Source of the DNA: Streptomyces actuosus
Lineage (GTDB): Bacteria; Actinomycetota; Actinomycetes; Streptomycetales; Streptomycetaceae
NCBI RefSeq assembly: GCF_016921115.1
Contig: NZ_JAFFZS010000015.1
Coordinates: 62,001 to 126,000 of the forward strand
Direction of reading: 5' to 3'
DNA length: 64,000 bases
Shown: piece after piece, positions 16,501-25,047 of the stretch
Position numbering within the stretch: position 1 is the stretch's first letter
Layout: every line of letters starts with the position of its first letter
Position numbers and translations under genes: made by a program
The notes under the pieces: model-generated
The model's database searches: none
Seen by the model: the letters and a program-made list of their open reading frames with translations, nothing else
Told to the model about the DNA's origin: nothing

Positions 16501-16654
16501 TCTGGTGCGACACGTAGGGTACATGCCCGCAGGCGGCGGGACCTCCGCATTCGCGGAGCGCGGCGGCGGGAGCCGACGGGGTGTGCGGCGAGGGGGGCCG
16601 ACCCGCTACGATGCGTGCAGCGCCGTGGCCGGTCCGGCCTGCGGCGCATACTGT

Positions 16655-16725
16655 GCGGGCGTAGCTCAATGGTAGAGCCCCAGTCTTCCAAACTGGCTAC
16701 GCGGGTTCGATTCCCGTCGCCCGCT
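16655..16725 (+). tRNA. tRNA-Gly (anticodon TCC)
   Basis: 71 bases. The acceptor GCGGGCG / CGCCCGC, the anticodon loop CTTCCAA reading TCC, and the T-arm GGTTCGATTCCC are clear. Discriminator T; CCA is not encoded, unlike the neighbouring tRNA-Pro. It is divergent from tRNA-Pro and followed at once by a strong hairpin. Confidence 0.97.
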
Positions 16726-16733
16726 CTGTACGT

Positions 16734-16779
16734 ACTCAGGGCCAGGTCGGAGGTCTCCTCCTCCGACCTGGCCCTGAGT
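16734..16779 (+). terminator. tRNA-Gly terminator
   Basis: A perfect 20-bp stem (ACTCAGGGCCAGGTCGGAGG and its complement) with a 6-base loop, starting 9 bases after the tRNA. Confidence 0.85.
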
Positions 16780-16915
16780 CGTTCCCCGGGCCCCGTGCCC
16801 GGGCCGGGCGGGCGTGGACACCGGAAGTCGTCGACACACGGGCAGCCGATGAGGGGCCCGCCGCCGCGGACGGGGCCGGTGAGGTGCGGCTCGGTCGCGC
16901 CGGAAGGGTCCGGGC

Positions 16916-17110
16916 TCAGAAGCTGATCGAGTTGATCGTCTGGGCTATCGAGTCGAGGAAACGATTGATCGACGGGGCCACGCCGGTCGAGGCGAGGAAG
17001 AAGCCGAACAGGACGGCCACGACCACGGGGCCCGCCTTGATGGAGCCCCCACGCATCATCACCACCAGGATGATCGCCAACAGCAGCACGACGGACAGTG
17101 AAATGGCCAC
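16916..17110 (-). CDS. Small hydrophobic membrane protein
   Basis: 64 residues with two predicted membrane helices (about 4-18 and 27-43) joined by a short MRGGSIKAG turn, then an amphipathic end. The GTG start has GAGGG about 11 bases upstream. I do not recognise the family. Codon use is like that of the neighbours, which supports it as a real gene. It is isolated: the tRNA-Gly terminator on one side and a 440-base gene-free stretch on the other. Confidence 0.75.
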   Translation of the reverse strand: MAISLSVVLLLAIILVVMMRGGSIKAGPVVVAVLFGFFLASTGVAPSINRFLDSIAQTINSISF

Positions 17111-17553
17111 AACTGATCACACCCTCGGTCGGTCCGCTCTCCCGGCCGGGGGTGCAGCGCCGCACTCCCCCGCCAGGACCATCGTGCCACCAACCCGGCC
17201 ACCTCATGCGGCGCGTGACACATCGCCGGGCGAACCCGCCCCACCCGCCGGTCCGGGACGCGATGCACCGCATCGCCCCGCCCGCCTCTCCCCGCGCCAC
17301 CCCGCACAGTAATTCGACACACCACTCGTGGGGGTAATGACGGGAGATCATTTCTCCGCCCACACATCGTGTTCGGCGCGAATTCGCGCGGTCGGTGAAG
17401 AGGCGCGCGATGAGCCCTGATGGGCCGCCAAGTCATGACGAAGTCCGACATCACGGGCGGCAGCATCGCGCCGAATGCGGGTAGCCGCAGCGAATAACAC
17501 GGAATGACCGCGGAGGTTTTGCGACCGCCGTGCGCGACGCTAGGGTGCCTCAG
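17111..17553. other. Gene-free stretch with the acyltransferase promoter
   Basis: About 440 bases, less GC-rich than the genes, between two divergent genes. The only element I can support is the promoter next to the acyltransferase. Long open frames on the minus strand have no coding character. Confidence 0.6.
17519..17546 (+). promoter_or_regulatory. Promoter of the acyltransferase gene (leaderless)
   Basis: TTGCGA (17519-17524), 16 bases, TAGGGT (17541-17546), then 7 bases to the ATG with no ribosome binding site. Confidence 0.6.
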
Positions 17554-18690
17554 ATGTTCCACGCCGCCACGTCCCCAGAAAAACAACAGCAGCGTCAGAA
17601 CACACCGAAAGCGACCGCTTCCAGACCGCGCGACGCCTTCTTCGACAACGCCAAGTTCCTGACGATCGTCCTCGTCGCCGTCGGGCACGCCTGGGAGCCG
17701 CTCAAGGCCGACAGCCGGGCCCTGGAGGCCGCCTACCGGGTCGTGTACGCGTTCCACATGCCGGCGTTCATCATCATCTCGGGTTATTTCTCCCGTAGTT
17801 TCGACATGCGCCCGGACCGGCTCCGGCGGCTGGTGACGTCCGTCGTGGTGCCCTACGTCCTGTTCGAGATCGCCTACACCTACTTCCGGCGCGATGTCGG
17901 GCACCTGCACGACCAGCCGATCAGCCTGCTCGACCCCTGGTACCTGACCTGGTTCCTGTGTGCCCTGTTCGTCTGGCGGCTGACCTCGCCGCTGTGGCGG
18001 CTGGTGCGCCTGCCGCTGCTCCTCGCGCTCGGCATGGCCATGCTGGCGTCCGCCTCCCCCGGGATCGGCAACGACCTGGACCTGCAGCGGGTGCTGCAGT
18101 TCCTGCCGTACTTCGTCCTGGGGCTGTGCCTGCGGCCCGAGCACTTCAGGTGGGTGCGCCGGCGGGCGGTGCGCGTCCTGTCCGTCCCGGTGTTCGCGGG
18201 CGCGTTCGCCGTCGCCTGGTGGTCAGTGCCGCGCGTGGACAACTCCTGGCTCTACCACAGCGACTCCGCGCAGGAGTTGCACGCCGCCTGGTGGGCCGGG
18301 CCTGTCATGGTCCTGGTCCTCTTCGGCTGCGCGGTGCTGCTGACCGCCTGCTTCCTGTCCTGGTCGCCGGGGCGCCGGCTGTGGTGCACGGCACTCGGGG
18401 CGGGCACCCTGTACGGCTATCTGCTGCACGGCTTCCTGGCCAAGGGCAGCGACTACGCCGGCTGGTACGACCACGCCTGGCTGCACGGGCCCGCCGGCGA
18501 GATCCTGGTCACCGTCCTCGCCGCGACAGCCGTGACGCTGCTGTGCACGCCGCCGGTGCAGCGGCTCTTCCGGTTCGCGATGGAGCCGCGGATGGAGTGG
18601 GCGTTCCGCCGGGAGGAGGCCGGACCGGCCCGCGAGCGGGAGCAGTCCGGGCGGGCGCCGGTACGCGAACGGGAGAAGGCCAGCGCGTAG
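17554..18690 (+). CDS. Acyltransferase 3 family membrane protein
   Basis: 378 residues with about ten membrane helices. The acyltransferase-3 pattern is present: FFDNAKFLTIVLVAVGHAW, holding the His of the active-site region, then FHMPAFIIISGYF. Members such as OatA and NodX transfer acyl groups from acyl-CoA to extracellular sugars; the substrate here is unknown. The short N-terminal tail is Gln/Thr-rich and the C-terminus is charged (many Arg/Glu). The ATG is chosen because TAGGGT lies 7 bases upstream; an earlier in-frame GTG would lie upstream of this -10. The 3' end nearly touches the convergent HD-domain gene. Confidence 0.85.
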   Translation: MFHAATSPEKQQQRQNTPKATASRPRDAFFDNAKFLTIVLVAVGHAWEPLKADSRALEAAYRVVYAFHMPAFIIISGYFSRSFDMRPDRLRRLVTSVVVPYVLFEIAYTYFRRDVGHLHDQPISLLDPWYLTWFLCALFVWRLTSPLWRLVRLPLLLALGMAMLASASPGIGNDLDLQRVLQFLPYFVLGLCLRPEHFRWVRRRAVRVLSVPVFAGAFAVAWWSVPRVDNSWLYHSDSAQELHAAWWAGPVMVLVLFGCAVLLTACFLSWSPGRRLWCTALGAGTLYGYLLHGFLAKGSDYAGWYDHAWLHGPAGEILVTVLAATAVTLLCTPPVQRLFRFAMEPRMEWAFRREEAGPAREREQSGRAPVREREKASA

Positions 18691-18693
18691 GGC

Positions 18694-19161
18694 TCAGTCC
18701 GCGTCAGGTGCCAGGCCGAGGAGGGCCCGCATACGGACGTACTTGGCGGTCAGCCGGGTGCGGGTGGCCGGGTCGAGGGCGGCGAGCCGGACCGGGTCGG
18801 CGTTGTGCGCCAGGTCGGCCTCCTTCACCAGGAGGGCTCCCGGGGTGTCGAGGATCCGCTGCGCGTAGGCCTCCGGGAGTTCCGCCGGCTGCCGGGTGAG
18901 CGCGCGCACGATGTCCTTCGTGCGCCGGGTCAGGGCCGCTCGGTCCAGCCATTGTGCGCTGAGGGCGTCGTCCTCGACCGCGTCGTGCAGCCAGGCCGCC
19001 GCGATCTGCTCGGCGTCGCCGCCCCGGGCCCGCACGCCGTCGGCGACGGCCCGCAGATGCTCGGCGTAGGGCCGTCCCGCCTTGTCCGTGAGGCCCTCGT
19101 GGGCGGCGCGGGCGACGGCCTCCACCTGGGCCGGGGACAGGACGGACTCGGGCTCGGTCAT
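18694..19161 (-). CDS. HD-domain protein resembling the Mesh1/SpoT hydrolase fold
   Basis: 155 residues. After a short N-terminus come AGRPYAEHLRAVAD (first His), AAWLHDAVEDD (HD and the ED pair) and VKEADLAHNADP (Asp and Asn). That spacing is seen in RelA/SpoT hydrolase domains and in single-domain Mesh1 enzymes, which hydrolyse (p)ppGpp or NADPH. There is no synthetase or TGS domain. The substrate is inferred from fold only. The ATG has CACACT 6 bases upstream and no clear ribosome binding site; the frame is open 18 codons further. It follows the PP2C phosphatase by 50 bases and may share its transcript. Confidence 0.75.
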   Translation of the reverse strand: MTEPESVLSPAQVEAVARAAHEGLTDKAGRPYAEHLRAVADGVRARGGDAEQIAAAWLHDAVEDDALSAQWLDRAALTRRTKDIVRALTRQPAELPEAYAQRILDTPGALLVKEADLAHNADPVRLAALDPATRTRLTAKYVRMRALLGLAPDAD

Positions 19162-19167
19162 GTCGTC

Positions 19168-19173
19168 AGTGTG
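19168..19173 (-). promoter_or_regulatory. Putative -10 of the HD-domain gene (leaderless)
   Basis: CACACT on the minus strand, 6 bases before the ATG. The same hexamer at the same distance precedes rpiB at 23305-23310. Weak match, no convincing -35. Confidence 0.3.
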
Positions 19174-19211
19174 GCAGCGGCGGGCGGGCCGCGCCGAGTC
19201 GCCGGCGGTTC

Positions 19212-20390
19212 TCACCGCACCGCGGTCGCCGTGGGCCCCTCGCGGCAGATCAGCAGCAGCGCGCGGTCGTCGTTGACGTCCTTGGCCACCGCCTCGATCA
19301 GGTGCCAGGCGGCGCCGTGGAAGCCACCGGTGACATAGCGGTCGGCCTCGCCGGTGAGGCGGTCGATGCCCTCGACGATGTCCCGGTCGGAGGTCTCGAC
19401 GAGGCCGTCGGTGAACAGCATCAGGACGTCACCGGGGCGCAGGGAGCCCTTGACCGGGTCGAACTGGGCTCCGTCGTACACACCCAGCAACGGCCCCTCC
19501 GCCGCCTTCTCCTCCCAGCGGCCGCTGCCGGCGCTGAGCTGGAGGCCGGGGGGATGGCCCGCGGAGTACAGCTCGTAGTCGCCCGAGTCGAGGTCCAGGA
19601 CCAGGTGGATGGAGGTGGCGAAGCCCTCCTCCCACTCCTGGCGGAGCAGATAGCCGTTGGCGGCGGGCAGAAAGGCGTGCGGAGGCAGGCTTCCCAGGAG
19701 GCCGCCGAACGCGCCGGACAGCAGCAGGGCGCGGGAGCCCGCATCCATGCCCTTGCCCGAAACATCGGTGAGGACGACTTCGAGGGTACGGCCGCCGCCG
19801 GTGCGCGCGGCGACCACGAAGTCGCCGGAGAAGGACTGCCCGCCGGCCGGGCGCAGTGCCATCTCGTGGTGCCAGCTGCGGGGCAGCCGGGGCAGCTTGC
19901 TCTGCACGCGGATGCGTTCACGCAGGTCGAACAGCATGGTGCCGCCGCGTCTCCAGGGCACCCCGACCCGGCTGCGGAACTGGGCGATCAGCAGGCCGAC
20001 GAACCCGCAGGCGGCGACCACCAGTACGACGCCGGGCGTGACCCGGGACGATCCCTGGGTGTACGGCCCGAGCCGCACCGACTCCACGATCAGCGCGGTG
20101 GCCGCGGCCGCGTACAGGCCGAGCAGGCTGGCCGGACGCAGCAGGAGACCGCCCGCGACGATCGGCAGCACCAGCGCGGCCGGGGAGCACCACACCGGGT
20201 CGGCCAGGGTCAGGCTCGCGATCAGCGGGATGGTGAGGAAGAGACCGGCCAGGGCGATCCAGTCCGAGCCGTCGCCGCGGAAGTAGTCCACCGCGGCCCG
20301 GCGCACGCCGACGCGGGCCCGGTGCCACTGCATCTTCCACCGGGCCGTGAACGTCTCGCCGGCTGCACGCCGTCCTCGTCCTGCTGCCAT
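19212..20390 (-). CDS. Membrane-anchored PP2C (SpoIIE/RsbU-type) phosphatase
   Basis: 392 residues. The N-terminal half holds four to five membrane helices (about 47-145). The C-terminal half is a PPM/SpoIIE-type phosphatase with FSGDFVVAARTG, VLTDVSGKGMDAG and MLFTDGLVETSD, whose acidic residues bind metal. Such proteins usually dephosphorylate anti-anti-sigma factors, but none is encoded beside it. There is no PAS or GAF sensor; the membrane part would be the sensor. The ATG has TAGGGT 9 bases upstream and no binding site. Confidence 0.88.
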   Translation of the reverse strand: MAAGRGRRAAGETFTARWKMQWHRARVGVRRAAVDYFRGDGSDWIALAGLFLTIPLIASLTLADPVWCSPAALVLPIVAGGLLLRPASLLGLYAAAATALIVESVRLGPYTQGSSRVTPGVVLVVAACGFVGLLIAQFRSRVGVPWRRGGTMLFDLRERIRVQSKLPRLPRSWHHEMALRPAGGQSFSGDFVVAARTGGGRTLEVVLTDVSGKGMDAGSRALLLSGAFGGLLGSLPPHAFLPAANGYLLRQEWEEGFATSIHLVLDLDSGDYELYSAGHPPGLQLSAGSGRWEEKAAEGPLLGVYDGAQFDPVKGSLRPGDVLMLFTDGLVETSDRDIVEGIDRLTGEADRYVTGGFHGAAWHLIEAVAKDVNDDRALLLICREGPTATAVR

Positions 20391-20399
20391 TAGTTCGGG

Positions 20400-20405
20400 A
20401 CCCTA
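20400..20405 (-). promoter_or_regulatory. Putative -10 of the PP2C gene
   Basis: TAGGGT on the minus strand, 9 bases before the ATG, identical to the hexamer used by the acyltransferase gene. The -35 is unclear. Confidence 0.45.
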
Positions 20406-20552
20406 TCCATCCGACCGGCTGCTTGGCACGGGAGGTCCCACTTGTCCCCCGTCCGGGGTTCGCCTCCCCAGTGAACTGCACCCCGGGCCGCCGCACCGCG
20501 GTGAGGGTGAAATTCGCTGGATCGCCCGTAATGATGCTGATAGGCATGGCCC

Positions 20553-21809
20553 ATGGCGACTGACTGGACGGCGGATCCCCGGGCTGACCTGCGAGTGTTG
20601 CAGAAGGACGACTGGGACCCGTGGTACGACAACTTGCTCCGCGCCTTCGGCGGAGTGGTGGAGACGGCCGAGGAGCGCGCGCTGTGGCGGGCGCTCTCCG
20701 AGCTCGACCGGTTCATCGGGGCCTGGGACGGGGACGCCGTCGTGGGGACGGCGGGGGCGTTCTCCTTCCGGATGACCGTCCCGGGCGGGGCCGTGGTACC
20801 GACGGCGGGCATCACCGCGGTGAGTGTGGCCGCGACGCACCGCCGGCGCGGAGTGCTGACGTCGATGATGCGACGGCAACTGGACGACGTCCGCGGATGG
20901 GGGGAGCCGCTGGCGGTGCTGACCGCCTCCGAGCCCGCGATCTACGGCCGGTTCGGGTACGCCGCCGCGTCGTACGAGGTCAGCGCCGAGATCGACACCG
21001 CTCGGGTGTCGCTGTCGGTGCCGGCCGGCACCGACGGCGTACGGCTGCGGTACGCGGAGCCCGCCGACGTCCTCGACGCCTGCGAGGCGGTGTACGCCCG
21101 CGTGGTGACCCGGCGGCCCGGGATGCTGGCCCGGCACCGGCCCGGTTGGGAGCGGCTCGGGCTGCTGGATCCGGAGAGCGCGCGGGACGGCGCGTCGGCG
21201 CTGCAGTGCGTGGTCGCCGAGCGGGACGGCGAGGTCGTGGGGTACGCCCGGTTCCGGACCCGGATGGGGTGGGGCGTCAGCGGGCACGACGGCACGGTGG
21301 CGCTGAAGGAGCTGGCCGGGCTCGATCCGGCGGCGGAGGCGGCGCTGTGGCGGTTCCTGTTCGGCATCGACCTGATGACGACCCTGCAGGTGCGCGGGCG
21401 GCCGGTGGACGAGGCATGGCAGCACCGGGTGTCGGACATCCGGCGGTGCCTCCCGCGGCTGCGGGACGGGCTGCACCTGCGGCTGGTGGACGTCGGTGCG
21501 GCGCTGGCGGCGCGCACCTACCAGGCGCCGGTGGATGTGGTGGTGGACGTCGAGGACGCGTTCTGCCCCTGGAACGAGGGGCGTTGGCGGCTGTCCGGCG
21601 ACCCGAAGGGGGCGTCCTGCGAGCGGACCCGGGACACCCCGGATCTCTCCTTGTCCGTGCGGGAGTTGGGCGCGGCGTATCTCGGCGGCGTCTCACTGGC
21701 GTCGCTCGCGGCGGCCGGACGGGTACGGGAGTTGCGGCAGGGCGCGGTGCAGGAGGCGGCCGTGGGGTTCGGGTCGGCGGTGGCACCGTGGCTGCCGCAC
21801 GGTTTCTAG
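20553..21809 (+). CDS. Eis-type GNAT N-acetyltransferase
   Basis: 418 residues, the size of the Eis family (tandem GNAT plus sterol-carrier-like domain). The first GNAT domain has the acetyl-CoA loop HRRRGVLTSMMRR at about 97-109 and the Eis hallmark GEPLAVLTASEPAIYGRFGYA. The C-terminal SCP2-like region runs to the end with LSLSVRELGAAYLGG, and the terminal Phe matches the free C-terminal carboxylate used in Eis catalysis. Mycobacterial Eis acetylates aminoglycosides; the substrate here is not predictable. The ATG has a TAGGCAT element a few bases upstream and no Shine-Dalgarno. It is divergent from the PP2C gene with 162 bases shared. Confidence 0.88.
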   Translation: MATDWTADPRADLRVLQKDDWDPWYDNLLRAFGGVVETAEERALWRALSELDRFIGAWDGDAVVGTAGAFSFRMTVPGGAVVPTAGITAVSVAATHRRRGVLTSMMRRQLDDVRGWGEPLAVLTASEPAIYGRFGYAAASYEVSAEIDTARVSLSVPAGTDGVRLRYAEPADVLDACEAVYARVVTRRPGMLARHRPGWERLGLLDPESARDGASALQCVVAERDGEVVGYARFRTRMGWGVSGHDGTVALKELAGLDPAAEAALWRFLFGIDLMTTLQVRGRPVDEAWQHRVSDIRRCLPRLRDGLHLRLVDVGAALAARTYQAPVDVVVDVEDAFCPWNEGRWRLSGDPKGASCERTRDTPDLSLSVRELGAAYLGGVSLASLAAAGRVRELRQGAVQEAAVGFGSAVAPWLPHGF

Positions 21810-21881
21810 GGCCGCGGCGGCACTGGTGCCGTGACCGGGAGACGTCCGCCGGGTGGGGCGCCGCGTGCGGGGGCGGGCGGA

Positions 21882-21967
21882 GCTCCGTGCGCCCGCGCGG
21901 GGCGTCGGCAGGCGGGCCGGTACGCGCACGGCCACCGTGAGCGCTCCGTGCGCCCGCGCGGGGCGTC
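21882..21967. repeat. 25-bp direct repeat, two copies
   Basis: An identical 25-base sequence beginning GCTCCGTGCGCCCGCG and ending GGGGCGTC lies at 21882-21906 and 21943-21967. The second copy reaches into the nei stop codon. It fills the convergent gap after the Eis gene. Confidence 0.75.
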
Positions 21968-22775
21968 AGCCGGACTGGCAGGTGGGGCACCAGAAGAGGT
22001 TGCGGGCGGCGAGGCCGGCGGTGCGGATCTCGCCGCCGCAGATGTGGCAGGGGCGGGCGGCCCGACGGTAGACGTACACCTCGCCGCCGTGGTCGTCGAC
22101 GCGGGGCGGGCGGCCCATCGCCTCCGGGGTGTGTTCCGGCCGGACGGTGTCGATGCGGTTCAGCCGTACGCCCTCGCGCATCAGATCGGCCAGGTCGGCC
22201 CAGATCGCCTCCCACTCGGCGGGGGTGAGGGACCGGCCGGCCCGGTAGGGGTCGACGCCGTGCCGGAAGAGCACCTCGGCACGGTAGACGTTGCCGACTC
22301 CGGCGACGACCTTCTGGTCCATCAGCAGGGCGGCGACGGTCGTGCGGCTGCGGGAGATCCTGCGGTAGGCGACGGCCGGGTCGGCGTCCTCGCGCAGCGG
22401 GTCCGGGCCGAGGCGGTCGTGTATCGCCTGCTTCTCGGCTCCGGTGATCAGGGCGCAGGTGGTGGGCCCGCGCAGATCGGCGTACGCCGTCCGGTTCGCC
22501 AGGCGGAGGCGGACGGTGTCGGTGGGCGGCGGTGCCGGGGCGTCACCGATGGTGACCTTGCCGAACAGGCCGAGGTGGATATGGACCCAGTCGGCCTCGC
22601 GGAAGCGGAGGAAGAGGTGCTTGCCGTGGGCCTCGGTGGCGGTGAGCGGCGCACCGTCGAGCAGGTCGGCGGCGTCGGAGAACTTGCCCTGGGGGCTGGT
22701 CACCCGCGGGGCCGTGCCGGAGAAGCGGCCGGCGTAGTCGTACGCCAGCCGGTGGATCGTGTGCCCCTCTGGCAC
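21966..22775 (-). CDS. nei: Fpg/Nei family DNA glycosylase
   Basis: Base-excision repair glycosylase/AP lyase. 269 residues. The start is fixed because the mature enzyme must expose Pro2 (PEGHTIHR), the nucleophile, followed by Glu3. The helix-two-turn-helix has VAGVGNVYRAEVLF, and a C-terminal zinc finger of type CxxC-N16-CxxC (CHICGG, CPTC) is complete. PEGHTIHR is typical of the endonuclease VIII (Nei) branch rather than Fpg. The GTG has GGAAGGA upstream. It lies 34 bases after rpiB in the same direction, a probable two-gene operon. Confidence 0.93.
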   Translation of the reverse strand: MPEGHTIHRLAYDYAGRFSGTAPRVTSPQGKFSDAADLLDGAPLTATEAHGKHLFLRFREADWVHIHLGLFGKVTIGDAPAPPPTDTVRLRLANRTAYADLRGPTTCALITGAEKQAIHDRLGPDPLREDADPAVAYRRISRSRTTVAALLMDQKVVAGVGNVYRAEVLFRHGVDPYRAGRSLTPAEWEAIWADLADLMREGVRLNRIDTVRPEHTPEAMGRPPRVDDHGGEVYVYRRAARPCHICGGEIRTAGLAARNLFWCPTCQSG

Positions 22776-22809
22776 GGCTGCTGTTCCTTCCCGCCCCGGC
22801 AGGGCGCTG

Positions 22810-23298
22810 TCAGTCCTGCTGCGGGTGGTGCGCCGGGATCGGGGGAAGCTCGCCCGTGGTCTCGTACGCGGACAGCATGTCGATGCGGCGCACATGGCGC
22901 TCGTCGCCGGAGAAGGGCGTGTTGAGGAAGATCTCGACGAACTTGGTCGCCTCCTCGACGGTGTGCATGCGCGCGCCGACGGCGACGACGTTGGCGTTGT
23001 TGTGCTGGCGGCCGAGCGACGCCGTCTCCTCGCTCCAGGCGAGTGCGGCCCGCACTCCCTTGACCTTGTTCGCGGCGATCTGCTCGCCGTTGCCGGAGCC
23101 GCCGATCACGATGCCGAGGGCATCGGAGTCCGCGGCGGCCCGCTCGGCGGCGCGGAGGCAGAACGGCGGGTAGTCGTCCTGGGCGTCGTAGATGTGGGGA
23201 CCGCAGTCCACGGGGTCGTGGCCCGCGGCCTTCAGCCACTCGACGAGGTGGTTCTTGAGTTCGAAGCCGGCATGGTCCGAGCCGAGATACACGCGCAT
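22810..23298 (-). CDS. rpiB: Ribose-5-phosphate isomerase B
   Basis: Interconverts ribulose 5-phosphate and ribose 5-phosphate. 162 residues, starting MRVYLGSDHAGFELK. The active-site loop reads GGSGNGEQIAANK: the Glu of the mycobacterial enzyme replaces the Cys used in E. coli RpiB. A phosphate-binding Arg and HNNANVVAVGAR are present. The ATG has no Shine-Dalgarno but CACACT 6 bases upstream; the frame is open 21 codons further. It is divergent from permease 1 and upstream of nei. Confidence 0.95.
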   Translation of the reverse strand: MRVYLGSDHAGFELKNHLVEWLKAAGHDPVDCGPHIYDAQDDYPPFCLRAAERAAADSDALGIVIGGSGNGEQIAANKVKGVRAALAWSEETASLGRQHNNANVVAVGARMHTVEEATKFVEIFLNTPFSGDERHVRRIDMLSAYETTGELPPIPAHHPQQD

Positions 23299-23381
23299 GG
23301 GATGAGTGTGACATGCGGCGCGCGCGGCGGCAGCGTCGGGTTCTCGGCCCACAACATCCAAGTCCAGCCAAAGAACCTCAG

Positions 23382-23418
23382 GAAAACCTCAAATAACGAT
23401 CAGGATTCAAAGGTTTTC
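23382..23418. promoter_or_regulatory. Inverted repeat upstream of permease 1
   Basis: GAAAACCT at 23382-23389 and AGGTTTTC at 23411-23418, perfect 8-base arms 21 bases apart, in a locally A+T-rich stretch. A TAGCGT hexamer follows at 23422. It is a likely operator or promoter element for the permease; the regulator is unknown. Confidence 0.5.
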
Positions 23419-23504
23419 GAATAGCGTTACCTCAGATTCACTGGTCCGCGCCCGTACACCGCTCGTACGGCACACCGATCAAGCGGCGCAAAGGAATTCC
23501 GTCC

Positions 23505-24968
23505 ATGACCTCGCAGCCGACCCTGACCGAGGCCCAAGGTGGCCATGGAAGCCCCGGCGAAGCCGGTGGCTCCGGCACCGGCTCCGGCCTTCAGGCAGGA
23601 CTCAAGAACCGTCACCTGTCGATGATCGCCATCGGAGGTGTGATCGGCGCCGGCCTCTTCGTCGGCTCCAGCTCCGGTATCGCCACCGCCGGCCCCGGCA
23701 TCCTCCTCTCCTACGCCCTCGTCGGCACGCTCGTGGTGCTGGTGATGCGGATGCTGGGCGAGATGTCCGCGGCCGATCCGACCTCCGGCTCCTTCTCCGC
23801 ACACGCCGACCGCGCGCTCGGGCCCTGGGCCGGGTTCTCCATCGGCTGGCTCTACTGGTTCTTCTGGGTCGTCGTCCTCGCCGTCGAGGCGACCGCCGGC
23901 GCCAAGATCCTCGAAGGGTGGATCCCCGCCGTCCCGCAGTGGGGCTGGGCCCTGATCGTGATGCTGGTCCTCACCGCCACCAACCTCGTCTCCGTGGGCT
24001 CCTACGGCGAGTTCGAGTTCTGGTTCGCCGGCATCAAGGTCGTCGCGATCGGCGCGTTCATCGTCGTCGGCGGCCTGGCCGTGTTCGGTGTGCTGCCCGG
24101 CGTCGACAGCGACAAGGCCGGCCTGTCCAACCTGACCGCCCACGGCGGCTTCCTGCCCAACGGGCCCGGCGCCGTCCTGACCGGCGTGCTGCTCGTCGTC
24201 TTCTCCTTCATGGGCAGCGAGATCGCGACCCTCGCAGCCGGCGAGTCGGAGGACCCGCAGCGGGCCGTCACCAAATCGACCAACAGCATCATCTGGCGCA
24301 TCGGCGTGTTCTACCTGGGGTCGATCCTCGTCGTCGTGTCGCTGCTGCCGTGGAACGACAAGGCCATCCGGGACGAGGGCTCCTACGCCGCCGCCCTCGA
24401 CTCCCTCGGTATCGCGCACGCCGGACAGATCATGAACTTCATCGTGCTGACGTCGGTGCTGTCCTGCCTCAACTCCGGGCTCTACACGGCGTCCCGGATG
24501 GCCTTCTCGCTCGGCGAGCGGGGCGACGCCCCGAAGGCGTTCGCCCGGACCACCGGCCGCGGTGTGCCCCGGACGGCCATCCTGGTCTCGGTCGTCTTCG
24601 GCTTCGCCGCCGTGTTCTTCAACTACAAGTTCCCCGACACCGTCTTCCTGTTCCTCGTCAACTCCTCCGGTGCCGTCGCCCTCTTCGTCTGGCTCGTGAT
24701 CTGCTTCTCGCAGCTGCGGATGCGGAGGATCATCCAGCGGGAGGCGCCCGAGAAGCTCGTGGTGCGGATGTGGCTCTACCCGTACCTGACCTGGGCCGCC
24801 GCCGGGCTCATCGTGTTCGTCCTCGGCTACATGCTCACGGACACCGAGCACGACGGCCGGGAGACGGTGCTCCTGTCCCTGCTCGTGGCGGCGATCGTCC
24901 TCGTCGTCGCGGTGGTCAAGGCCCGGGTGGCCACGTCCCGTTCCCGGGAGGAGATCCCGGCCGACTGA
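23505..24968 (+). CDS. APC-family amino acid permease (copy 1)
   Basis: 487 residues, twelve predicted helices. The amino-acid-transporter signature is present at the first helix (HLSMIAIGGVIGAGLFVGSSSGI), then MRMLGEMSAADPTSGSFSAHADRALGP. It is closest in pattern to the GabP/ProY/AnsP group, so its substrate is an amino acid or GABA imported with protons. The N-terminal tail is Gly/Ser-rich. The ATG has AAAGGA upstream. A close paralogue lies at 29843. A strong terminator follows the stop, so it is monocistronic. Confidence 0.92.
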   Translation: MTSQPTLTEAQGGHGSPGEAGGSGTGSGLQAGLKNRHLSMIAIGGVIGAGLFVGSSSGIATAGPGILLSYALVGTLVVLVMRMLGEMSAADPTSGSFSAHADRALGPWAGFSIGWLYWFFWVVVLAVEATAGAKILEGWIPAVPQWGWALIVMLVLTATNLVSVGSYGEFEFWFAGIKVVAIGAFIVVGGLAVFGVLPGVDSDKAGLSNLTAHGGFLPNGPGAVLTGVLLVVFSFMGSEIATLAAGESEDPQRAVTKSTNSIIWRIGVFYLGSILVVVSLLPWNDKAIRDEGSYAAALDSLGIAHAGQIMNFIVLTSVLSCLNSGLYTASRMAFSLGERGDAPKAFARTTGRGVPRTAILVSVVFGFAAVFFNYKFPDTVFLFLVNSSGAVALFVWLVICFSQLRMRRIIQREAPEKLVVRMWLYPYLTWAAAGLIVFVLGYMLTDTEHDGRETVLLSLLVAAIVLVVAVVKARVATSRSREEIPAD

Positions 24969-24997
24969 CGCGCCGGTCCGTCCCGGGAAACGACGGA

Positions 24998-25047
24998 CAG
25001 GAGGGGGAAGGCGTCCCGCAACGCGGGGCCTCTTCCCCCTTCTGTCC
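24998..25047 (+). terminator. Terminator after permease 1
   Basis: GACAG-GAGGGGGAAG-GCGTCCCGC pairs almost throughout with GCGGGGCCTCTTCCCCCTTCTGTC around a three-base loop. A pyrimidine-rich strand continues after it. Confidence 0.75.

Noticed and set aside
16424..16725. tRNA genes as attachment sites of an integrated element
   Set aside because: No integrase, excisionase or duplicated tRNA 3' end is visible on either side.
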